A stretch of DNA of 34,939 nucleotides from Myxococcota bacterium (GTDB taxonomy: Bacteria > Myxococcota_A > Polyangia > Polyangiales > Houyiibacteriaceae). Below are positions 15,916-22,837 of the stretch, piece after piece. The translations under genes and the position numbers were made by a program. Location of the stretch: contig JANQQS010000210.1 of NCBI GenBank assembly GCA_028284955.1, positions 1 to 34,939 on the forward strand, read 5' to 3'. Positions within the stretch are counted from its first letter, which is position 1. Each line of letters opens with the position of its first letter. Under the pieces are notes generated by a model. The model saw only the letters and a program-made list of their open reading frames with translations. It had not been told where the DNA came from and did not search any database.

Positions 15916-16380
15916 GTGAGCGATCGTGATTTTATCCGTCTTTCTAGCCGCGGCTCGCACGATGATGGTGGGGGCCACGATAGCGAGCCACAGCATGACC
16001 GCAAGCACAGCGTCGTTGGCAAGCACGGTGGCGTAGGCAAGCACGGTGTCGGCGACGAAAACCGTGAAGTGCGCATCGCCATCGAAGTCCCGCAGCGCGT
16101 TCGTTACGTCGAAGGCCATTTCCCAGGCAATCCGATTCTGCCCGGCATCGCGCAACTCGTGCCGCTGGCAGAAGCGCTCGCGGAAGAGCAATGGCCTGAC
16201 CTCGGCGGAGTCGAAAGCGTGCGTCGTCTAAAGTTCATGCACGCGTTGCGACCAGGCGACCGACTCGATGTCGTGCTCTCGCGGCCTGCGAACTCACCGA
16301 ATCGAGTCATGTTTCGCATCGAACGGAGCGGTACTGAGTGTACGCGCGGCACGTTGCTCTTCCGTTCCGCCGGCAGTTAG
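15916..16380 (+). CDS. ApeI-like 3-hydroxyacyl-ACP dehydratase (hotdog fold)
   Basis: This encodes a 154-residue dehydratase from the GTG at 15916; an alternative TTG at 15895 would add 7 residues. The hotdog domain starts near residue 50. The motif GHFPGNPILPG (67-77) carries the catalytic H68, as in FabZ/ApeI. It would dehydrate 3-hydroxyacyl-ACP to the enoyl form during polyene building. Residues 13-49 are Gly/His/Lys-rich and include a repeated KHG-type hexapeptide, unusual for this family, whose members usually begin directly at the domain. Its end overlaps the convergent PlsC-like gene by 87 bp. Confidence 0.86.
   Translation: MSDRDFIRLSSRGSHDDGGGHDSEPQHDRKHSVVGKHGGVGKHGVGDENREVRIAIEVPQRVRYVEGHFPGNPILPGIAQLVPLAEALAEEQWPDLGGVESVRRLKFMHALRPGDRLDVVLSRPANSPNRVMFRIERSGTECTRGTLLFRSAGS
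16001..16054. repeat. Three 18-bp tandem repeats in the dehydratase N-terminus
   Basis: GCAAGCAC-type units begin at 16001, 16019 and 16037, with an 18-bp period. Copies two and three share the exact 13-mer GGCAAGCACGGTG (16018-16030 and 16036-16048); copy one is more diverged. They encode three His/Gly/Lys hexapeptides ahead of the hotdog domain. Copy number may vary between strains, which is inference. Confidence 0.8.
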
Positions 16381-17166
16381 CGCGCCCGGTTGTGTCAACT
16401 CGCCGCCCTGCGAAAGGCCTGCCTGAATCAGCTCGCGTACGTGGTCGCACAATCGCTTGGCGTCGGTTCCCAGCGCGTCCCGTTCCACCACCCCGAGGCA
16501 ACTGAACTCGTAGACCGCGCGCGCTTTGGGCACCCGCCAAAACGGCGCGCCCTTGGTAAGAAAAGGCCGGTCGATGCGAATGCCCACACAGACCAGCGGC
16601 ACGCTAGCGCGAATCGCCGCTTCGAACGCGCCGCGCCGGAACCGATGCAGCCCCCCTACTGGGGAACGCGTCCCTTCTGGGAAAATCACCAGCGGCCGCC
16701 CGCTCCGAAGCTGGGCGACCATGCGGTCGAGCGCAGCGGCACCGAACGCATCCTCCTCGGTCCGCTGAGGCCCCGGAATGTAACGCGTCGATCGCAGCAA
16801 GAGGCCCACGAACCACGACCGGTAGAGCGACGCTTTGACGAGGGATGTAAGCCCCGAAAAGAAGTGCAACAAGAATAGGACATCGATCAAGCTCGGATGA
16901 TTGGCCACGAGCACGTAGGGGCCACGCAGCGTGATCGGCGGCGGTCGAAAAGGTGCGTAGTCGATCAGCCCCATAAGCTTCAGATAGAAGAGGAAGAAAC
17001 CGTAGCCGCGGCCGAGAAACGCCGTGCACCGATCTCGGTGTCGGTCGAGCCCTCCCGGAAGCAAGAGGAGCATCAGGGGGAATACCAACGCCCCCAACAT
17101 CACGCTTCCGGCAAAAAACATCGCGAAGCCGAGCGCGGTAAGCGTGATGCGGACCCACCGAAACAT
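16294..17166 (-). CDS. PlsC-like 1-acylglycerol-3-phosphate acyltransferase
   Basis: This encodes a 290-residue membrane acyltransferase. N-terminal hydrophobic helices (about residues 6-37) precede the HX4D site NHPSLID (H90, D95) and the FPEGTR block (162-167). The family acylates lysophospholipids or similar hydroxyl acceptors at the inner membrane. In polyene clusters such enzymes can attach the polyene acyl chain to a glycerol-type anchor. It lies 8 bp downstream of KS3 on the same strand and probably shares its operon. The C-terminal tail overlaps the dehydratase gene on the opposite strand. Confidence 0.88.
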   Translation of the reverse strand: MFRWVRITLTALGFAMFFAGSVMLGALVFPLMLLLLPGGLDRHRDRCTAFLGRGYGFFLFYLKLMGLIDYAPFRPPPITLRGPYVLVANHPSLIDVLFLLHFFSGLTSLVKASLYRSWFVGLLLRSTRYIPGPQRTEEDAFGAAALDRMVAQLRSGRPLVIFPEGTRSPVGGLHRFRRGAFEAAIRASVPLVCVGIRIDRPFLTKGAPFWRVPKARAVYEFSCLGVVERDALGTDAKRLCDHVRELIQAGLSQGGELTQPGALTAGGTEEQRAARTLSTAPFDAKHDSIR

Positions 17167-17174
17167 AGCGGCCG

Positions 17175-18434
17175 CTACGGCGTCGAGCGCAGCACGAGCG
17201 ATGTATTGATGCCGCCAAACGCGAAGTTGTTGGTCATCGCAGTGCCGAGCGTGGCCTCCCGAGGCGTGCGGACATAATCCAGCGGAGCGCAGCGGGGGTC
17301 GATTTCTTCAAGGTTGTGACAAGGAGCCATGAACGAATGGCGCATCATACCAATGGTCCAAGCCGCTTCAATGGCTCCGCACGCACCAAGCGTATGCCCC
17401 ACGAAGCCTTTCTGCGACGAAACAGGCGTCCCGTCGCCAAATACGGAATGCGTGGCATGGCTCTCGGCGATATCCCCGAGTTCCGTGCCCGTGCCGTGAG
17501 CGCTCACGAAATCGATGGCGCCTGGGGCCACGCCCGCGTCGGTCAGCGCAAGCTCCATCACCCGCTGCATGCCCTTGCGGTCCGGCTGGGTGAGGTGGGC
17601 GCCGTCGCAGTTGCTCGCGTATCCAGCGACCTCGGCGAGTATTTGCGCGCCGCGCTGTTTCGCGTGCTGGTAGCTCTCGAGAACGAGCGCGCCGCCGCCC
17701 TCCCCGATCACCAACCCGTCGCGCGCGCGATCGAAGGGGCGCGGGCTTCGGTCGGGAGTTTCGTTGTAGCGCACCGACGTCGCCATCAGCAGGTCAAACG
17801 TCACCGCGCTGGTGTAGTGCAGCTCCTCGGCGCCGCCGCAGATCATGACGTCCTGCAATCCGTGCCGAATCAGCTCGTATCCCGCGCCGATGGCTTGCGA
17901 GCCGCTGGTGCAGGCGGTGCATGTCGACGCAATTCGGCCGCGCGTGCGAAAAAAATAGCCCACGTTCACCGCACACGTGTGCGTCATCAAGCGAAAGTAG
18001 CCGTTCGACTCAAGGCCTTTCATGTGGTGGTGAAGCGCGAGCGGAGTACTGAACGCCTCTGTTTCTTCCCCGGACCCCGAGGTTGACCCGAACGCCACTC
18101 CGGTCCGGCCCGATGTAAGCGTGTCTTCTTCGAGCCCCGCCTGGGCCACCGCCTGCTCGGCCGCGTTCACGGCCAAAAGCGCCACCCGCCCCATCGTGCG
18201 CCTTTTTTTTCGCGGATAGCGGCTGGCCAGGTCGGTCTCGGGAACTGGCGCGCCGATCCGGCACTGGAGATCGCGAATGTGGTCCCACTCCGGCATCTTC
18301 CGAATCCCCGATCGGCCTTCTCGTAGCCCCGCCAACGATTCCGCGACGGAAAGGCCAATCGGGCAGATGACGCCGATTCCCGTGACGACTACGCGCTGGC
18401 TCGGCGCTCGGTCCCCCGTCGCAGTCGCGCTCAT
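17175..18434 (-). CDS. Beta-ketoacyl-ACP synthase, FabF-like (KS3)
   Basis: This encodes 419 residues from the ATG at 18434, which overlaps the upstream flavoprotein stop by ATGA; the longer open frame to 18467 is therefore not needed. The catalytic residues are complete: C175 (CTACTS), H313 (SAHGTGT), K342 and H347 (GFVGHTLG). It ends NNFAFGG. It is a close paralogue of KS1 but on the opposite strand. As with KS1, it is translationally coupled to a halogenase-like flavoprotein. It is probably an extender ketosynthase (ApeR-like) of the polyene pathway. Confidence 0.92.
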   Translation of the reverse strand: MSATATGDRAPSQRVVVTGIGVICPIGLSVAESLAGLREGRSGIRKMPEWDHIRDLQCRIGAPVPETDLASRYPRKKRRTMGRVALLAVNAAEQAVAQAGLEEDTLTSGRTGVAFGSTSGSGEETEAFSTPLALHHHMKGLESNGYFRLMTHTCAVNVGYFFRTRGRIASTCTACTSGSQAIGAGYELIRHGLQDVMICGGAEELHYTSAVTFDLLMATSVRYNETPDRSPRPFDRARDGLVIGEGGGALVLESYQHAKQRGAQILAEVAGYASNCDGAHLTQPDRKGMQRVMELALTDAGVAPGAIDFVSAHGTGTELGDIAESHATHSVFGDGTPVSSQKGFVGHTLGACGAIEAAWTIGMMRHSFMAPCHNLEEIDPRCAPLDYVRTPREATLGTAMTNNFAFGGINTSLVLRSTP

Positions 18435-20035
18435 AGTGCGCTCCCCATCGTGTCCAGCTGCGACCACGCGTCAACCGACGAAGCGGCGCGCTCGGCCAGC
18501 AGGTCGCCATCGAGCGCTTCCCGCACCATCTGCCGGGTTTGCGCGAAAATCGCTTCGCTGCGCGCATTGACGTCTCGACGGCTGCGCGGAACACCGACCT
18601 CTTCCATCACGCCAAATGCCTCGCGTCCCTCGAGCTCGTAGTGCTCCGTGTTTTGACGATAAAACGTGCCGCGACGGTGCATTTCCTCGGCTGCGGTCAG
18701 AAAAAGAGTGCGGAACTCCTTCATCGTGGCCATCACCCAAGAGCGACGGCGCGACAGCGTTCGAAGCCAGCGGGCATCGAAATGGAGATCTCGCGCATAT
18801 GCGTCGAACCACAAGTTGTAGTAGCAGGCGGTGTCAAAAAACGCCTTGGCGCGAAATAGCTCGTAGCTTCCGAAGACCGGGTAGAGCCCCTCGTAGAGGG
18901 TCATCGTCACATCCAATCGAAAATGCATATGGTCGTCGTAGAGCCGGGCCGTCTCCTCAATATTCTCGCCGCGTAAATCCTTTTCGATCAGATCGCACAC
19001 CAGGTCGTTTTCCACCGAAATGAAATCAGAGCCGGGGCTGTAGAATGGGTCCGCGAACGCCGCCGCATCGCCCACGCAGCCCCACCGCTCGGCGCTGAAA
19101 AACTGCCGGGTGCGAAACGCGAGCTGACTGAACGCGCCGAAATCCACCATCTCCGCGGGACGCATGAGGTCGCCGACCGCGCGGTGCTCTCCCAAAAAGC
19201 TCTGAAACCCCTCCTTTTCATGCATGGAACGGTTCCACCCCTTCGCCTCCTGCACGACGCCGACCGACGTGAGACCATCGCGCAGAGGGATGAACCAAAT
19301 CCAATAGCCGGGGTAGCAAAAATGGTTCGTGGAGAGTACTCGGCTCGTGTGCCGGGCGCGCGCGTGCCACTCCGGCGCGTCAATCTGGTCCATGTCGACG
19401 ACGCCTCGAAAGCGCCCCCAGGCCGCACCAACCCGATGATCCCGTTCTGGTCGCTTCAGATCGCGCAGCTTCGCCACCACGCCTTCGCGTCCCGTGGCGT
19501 CGACCACCCACCGCGCGCGCCATGAATCGCCAGCCGTGCGGTCGGCGTGCGCGGCGCCCGTTGCATCCACGACGCGAAAACTATGCCCGCCGTCGGCCGA
19601 AAGCTCGAGATCTGTCACCCGAACGCCCTCGACAACCTGCACGCCGTCAGCTCGATTCAGGCGGATCAAATCTGCTTCAAGGCGCGCGCGGTCGAGTTGA
19701 AAACTCGGATACGGCGGCAGCGCATGCACCCCGATTTCGCTCAGGTTGGGGAGCGTCGCGTCTTTGCGCTCGGTATCAAAGAAAAATCGCAGGCCGTTCT
19801 TGGGAAGATGTTCTTTGTAGATATACGTCGAGAGACCGAGTCGGCGAACCAAGTAGTTGGTCGCAATCTCGACCGTCGATTCACCGACTTTGAACGTACG
19901 CTCGGTCGTTCGCTCGAATACCGCGACCGACGCATCGGGAATCTGACGTCGAATCTGGCGCGCCAAGAGATTGCCGGCGAGGCCGCCCCCCAAAATCGCA
20001 ACGTCCACCGCGTTCATATGTTTTGACCCCGCCAT
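18431..20035 (-). CDS. FAD-dependent halogenase-like flavoprotein (FAD2)
   Basis: This encodes a 534-residue flavoprotein. GGGLAG is at residues 16-21, VGESTVE at 50-56, LPKNGLRFFF at 77-86, GYWIWFIPL at 243-251 and VGDAAAFADPFYSPGSDF at 321-338. The halogenase-associated WxWxIP motif is intact. K79 of the LPKNG block is a candidate for the catalytic Lys. The C-terminal domain (about residues 345-534) is mostly helical and larger than in FAD1. The start could be ATG 20035 or ATG 20017; the latter begins directly before the Rossmann fold. It is divergent from its homologue FAD3, and its stop overlaps KS3. Substrate and reaction are not known. Confidence 0.87.
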   Translation of the reverse strand: MAGSKHMNAVDVAILGGGLAGNLLARQIRRQIPDASVAVFERTTERTFKVGESTVEIATNYLVRRLGLSTYIYKEHLPKNGLRFFFDTERKDATLPNLSEIGVHALPPYPSFQLDRARLEADLIRLNRADGVQVVEGVRVTDLELSADGGHSFRVVDATGAAHADRTAGDSWRARWVVDATGREGVVAKLRDLKRPERDHRVGAAWGRFRGVVDMDQIDAPEWHARARHTSRVLSTNHFCYPGYWIWFIPLRDGLTSVGVVQEAKGWNRSMHEKEGFQSFLGEHRAVGDLMRPAEMVDFGAFSQLAFRTRQFFSAERWGCVGDAAAFADPFYSPGSDFISVENDLVCDLIEKDLRGENIEETARLYDDHMHFRLDVTMTLYEGLYPVFGSYELFRAKAFFDTACYYNLWFDAYARDLHFDARWLRTLSRRRSWVMATMKEFRTLFLTAAEEMHRRGTFYRQNTEHYELEGREAFGVMEEVGVPRSRRDVNARSEAIFAQTRQMVREALDGDLLAERAASSVDAWSQLDTMGSAL

Positions 20036-20161
20036 TCGAATCCGACACCATCCTAAAACGGTGCTATACGGAGAGTCTTAGCGCTCTCCCTTGCGTCAGT
20101 CCATAGCAGGTTCCATGGAGAGTACCGGCCAAACGGAAGCCGAAAGCCGACCGACAGGGAA
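20036..20161. promoter_or_regulatory. Divergent promoter region between two homologous flavoproteins
   Basis: This 126-bp gap separates the FAD2 and FAD3 starts, so both promoters must lie here or inside the genes. A GGAGAG...CTCTCC dyad (20070-20075 and 20084-20089) is a possible operator. TATACG (20064-20069) is a possible -10 box, but no convincing -35 was found. The exact elements are not assignable by eye. Confidence 0.45.
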
Positions 20162-22060
20162 ATGACACAAACCGACTTCGACGTAGTGATATGCGGCGGA
20201 GGGCTGGCCGGGCTCAGCCTCGCGCTCCAACTTCGCCAGGAACAGCCCGTGAACGGGGTCGACCCGATCCTCCGGGTGGGCGTGGTCGAGCGGACGGCTC
20301 GGCCGCTGCCGCCGGCTTGCCACAAGGTCGGCGAATCGACGGTGGAAATGGGAGCCTACTATTTCGACCGAATGCTCGGGCTCGGGGAAAGCCTGCGCGA
20401 ACGACATCTTCCGAAGAACGGTCTTCGCTTCTTTTGCGGACCGGGGACCGAACCTCTCGCGCGGCGATCGGAAATCGGCCCGGTCGAGTTTCCGATCGTT
20501 CCGTCCTATCAGATCGACCGGGGGCGATTCGAGACCGAGCTACGAGAACGCTGCGAAGACGCGGGCGTGACTCTGCTCGAAGGCTGGACCGTCGACACGA
20601 TCGATCTCTCAGACTGCGATGATACCCCCCATCGAGTGCACCTGCGTCATCTGTGCGCAACCGGGCAATCGAGCGCGACCGCGCCACCCGACTCGTCTTC
20701 CTCGGCCACATGGCACACGCGATGGGTCGTGGACGCTTCCGGTCGGCGGCGTCTCCTTCACAAGCAGCTCGATCTCCGTCGGCCAAGCGCCCAAACCGCG
20801 AGCGCGGCATGGTTTCGCGTCGCGGAGCGAGTTCGCGTCGACGAACTGGTTCCCCAGGACGAAAAACCGTGGCACTCGCGTGACATCGACGGCACGCGGT
20901 GGCTGTCTACGGTGCACTTGATGGGTCCAGGCTACTGGGTGTGGCTGATTCCGCTGGCCGACGACTTCACGAGCATCGGAATCGTCGCCGACGCCGCGCA
21001 CCACGACTTTCGCGAATTCAACACCGAAGCGCGGGCGCGCCGCTGGCTCGCCACGCACGAGCCTGCGCTCGCCGAACGCATGGACGCCGTAGCCACCGAA
21101 GACTTTCGCGTCATGCACGACTTCAGCTACCTCACCGAGCGAGCGTTCTCGAAGCATCGGTGGGCCTGCGTAGGCGAGGCAGCTCTGTTTGCCGACCCTC
21201 TCTATAGCCCCGGCAGCGATTTTTTGGGTCTCAGCAACTCCATCGCCGCGCGGTTGATTCTCGACGACATGCGAGGCGCACTGGATGAAGAAATCGTCAA
21301 TCAGCTGAATGATGTACTCGTTCGAAGCGGCGAAAACTTCGTCGAAGTCGTTCGCGAAGCCGGCGTGACATTTCCCCACGGCTCGATCTTCGGAGCGAAA
21401 ACATGGTGGGATTTCTTCCACTACTGGACCTTCCTCGCGCCGTACTTCATTCAAGGCATCTATCGGCTCGACGCGGCTGAGCATCGACGTTTTCTCGAAC
21501 TCGGGTCTACCTACCGGGCGCTCAACTCGAGCGCTCAGCGGGTGCTCACGGCGTGGGCGACACTCAAGTCGTCTTCCCCTCCGCGTGGCTCCGAGACGCC
21601 TCACGCACAGCCAGCCGGGCGACCGTTTATCCCGCTGCCGATGTTCCCCTCCATCCTCGCCGAGCGTCACGTCGAACTGGCCAAGCCCGCCACGCCGGAT
21701 GAGGTCTATGCGAAGATGGTCGACGACGTGGAGCTGTCTCATCAGTTCATCCAGGAGCTCGTCGTTCACGCCCTGAGCGATCTTCCTCCCGAGCACGCCG
21801 CACAATTCGGACAACAAAGCGGTCTCGCAGCAGGTGATGTACGCATCGATCGCGATCGTTTCGTCGTCGAATCCCAATCAAGACGCACGCGGCTTGCGTC
21901 GACGCCCCGGATCGGACGAGACCTCGAGCGAGCCGTCGGACGAACGCGCAGCGGAGAGCTCCCACTGCTCGACCGTCTCGACCGAGCCTTGGACACGAGC
22001 CAGCGAGCCACCCCAACCATCGAACAACCCCAATCCTCTGGAACCCTCACCCACCTGTAA
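20162..22060 (+). CDS. FAD-dependent halogenase-like flavoprotein with long C-terminus (FAD3)
   Basis: This encodes a 632-residue homologue of FAD2. GGGLAG is at 12-17, KVGESTVE at 55-62, LPKNGLRFF at 83-91, GYWVWLIPL at 257-265 and VGEAALFADPLYSPGSDF at 337-354. Gly-Asp of the FAD motif reads Gly-Glu here (VGEAA instead of VGDAA). A Ser/Ala/Pro-rich insertion lies around 165-185. The C-terminal 130 residues, beyond the homologous core, are poorly conserved and rich in Arg, Ser and Asp. An AGGGA ribosome-binding site precedes the ATG. It is followed 46 bp later by an ACP gene, so it probably acts on ACP-bound chains. The reaction (halogenation or hydroxylation) is not decided. Confidence 0.85.
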   Translation: MTQTDFDVVICGGGLAGLSLALQLRQEQPVNGVDPILRVGVVERTARPLPPACHKVGESTVEMGAYYFDRMLGLGESLRERHLPKNGLRFFCGPGTEPLARRSEIGPVEFPIVPSYQIDRGRFETELRERCEDAGVTLLEGWTVDTIDLSDCDDTPHRVHLRHLCATGQSSATAPPDSSSSATWHTRWVVDASGRRRLLHKQLDLRRPSAQTASAAWFRVAERVRVDELVPQDEKPWHSRDIDGTRWLSTVHLMGPGYWVWLIPLADDFTSIGIVADAAHHDFREFNTEARARRWLATHEPALAERMDAVATEDFRVMHDFSYLTERAFSKHRWACVGEAALFADPLYSPGSDFLGLSNSIAARLILDDMRGALDEEIVNQLNDVLVRSGENFVEVVREAGVTFPHGSIFGAKTWWDFFHYWTFLAPYFIQGIYRLDAAEHRRFLELGSTYRALNSSAQRVLTAWATLKSSSPPRGSETPHAQPAGRPFIPLPMFPSILAERHVELAKPATPDEVYAKMVDDVELSHQFIQELVVHALSDLPPEHAAQFGQQSGLAAGDVRIDRDRFVVESQSRRTRLASTPRIGRDLERAVGRTRSGELPLLDRLDRALDTSQRATPTIEQPQSSGTLTHL

Positions 22061-22106
22061 CTGAGTTGCGCGCGGCATCCGCATCCGATACATCCGGCCC
22101 TACTCC

Positions 22107-22406
22107 ATGACTCGAGAAGAAATTTACTCCGAGGTCGTTCAAATTCTCGCCGATTCGTTCGAACTCGACGCAGCCAGCATCAAACTTGATTCAACGCTTT
22201 ACGAAGATTTGGACCTCGACAGCATCGATGCAGTCGACATCTTCGTTCAGCTCCGTGATTTGACGGGACGACGACCCGACCCCGAAGTCGCCAAGCAAAT
22301 CCGGACGGTCGATGAGCTGGTCACCTTCGTGGAAAACGAAATCGCGGCCGCTGAACGCGGCGACCCCGAACCACAACCCCAGATGCCACCTGGCGCGGGC
22401 ACGTGA
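22107..22406 (+). CDS. Acyl carrier protein (ACP1)
   Basis: This encodes a 99-residue ACP. Its phosphopantetheine attachment Ser is S39 in DLDSIDAVD, with a standard four-helix pattern over residues 3-83. The last 15 residues are a Pro-rich tail, longer than in FabD-system ACPs. It carries growing acyl chains as a thioester. It overlaps the following dehydratase by GTGA and follows FAD3, so these three act as a unit. A second ACP at 30806-31075 suggests a two-carrier system as in aryl polyene clusters. Confidence 0.93.
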   Translation: MTREEIYSEVVQILADSFELDAASIKLDSTLYEDLDLDSIDAVDIFVQLRDLTGRRPDPEVAKQIRTVDELVTFVENEIAAAERGDPEPQPQMPPGAGT

Positions 22407-22831
22407 GCGATACACACCGCGATCTGCTTGAACGCATCCCGCATCGCCCTCCAATGAGATTTTTGGACGACGTCGTGACGGTGACAAGCGAACGCATCCG
22501 GACGCGCGCGGAGCTGCGCCAAGGGCACATTCTGGAGTCCGGAAACGGCATCTCCGCGCTCATCGCGATCGAAATCTTTGCACAATCCGCGGCCGCGCTC
22601 TTAGCCCACCGAGCCCGCTCAGTCGGCCAAGCTCAGGTGTCGGGGGCCCTGCTCGGTTCGCGTCGCGTCGATTTCCTAGTGCCGCGATTTCGCATCGGCG
22701 ACGTACTCGAGGCGGAAGTCTCAGAAACCTGGGGCGCGGGCGAGCTCGCGCAGTTTGACGGCACACTGTTTCGCGAACGCGAGGTGGTCGCGCAGGGCTC
22801 GATCAATGTCGTCAGTGGTTCCATTCCTTGA
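22403..22831 (+). CDS. ApeP-like 3-hydroxyacyl-ACP dehydratase
   Basis: This encodes a 142-residue hotdog-fold dehydratase starting with GTG, overlapping the ACP stop (GTGA). Its features are PHRPPMRFLDDV near the start, the EIFAQSAAALLAHR helix and GALLGSRRVDF, which match the ApeP-type dehydratases rather than FabZ. With ApeI it would form the dehydration partner in polyene formation. It ends just 7 bp before the convergent MMPL gene. Confidence 0.88.
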   Translation: MSDTHRDLLERIPHRPPMRFLDDVVTVTSERIRTRAELRQGHILESGNGISALIAIEIFAQSAAALLAHRARSVGQAQVSGALLGSRRVDFLVPRFRIGDVLEAEVSETWGAGELAQFDGTLFREREVVAQGSINVVSGSIP

Positions 22832-22837
22832 GCGCGC

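Noticed and set aside
15874-16191. Extended 5' part of the DUF3261 open frame
   Set aside because: It would fully overlap the ApeI-like dehydratase gene, whose motif is clear, so the frame upstream is taken as non-coding, apart from the uncertain signal-peptide region.
20609-21877. 422-aa open frame on the minus strand
   Set aside because: It is antisense to FAD3, which shows clear flavoprotein motifs. The composition (Arg, Gly, Val) is that of a shadow frame.
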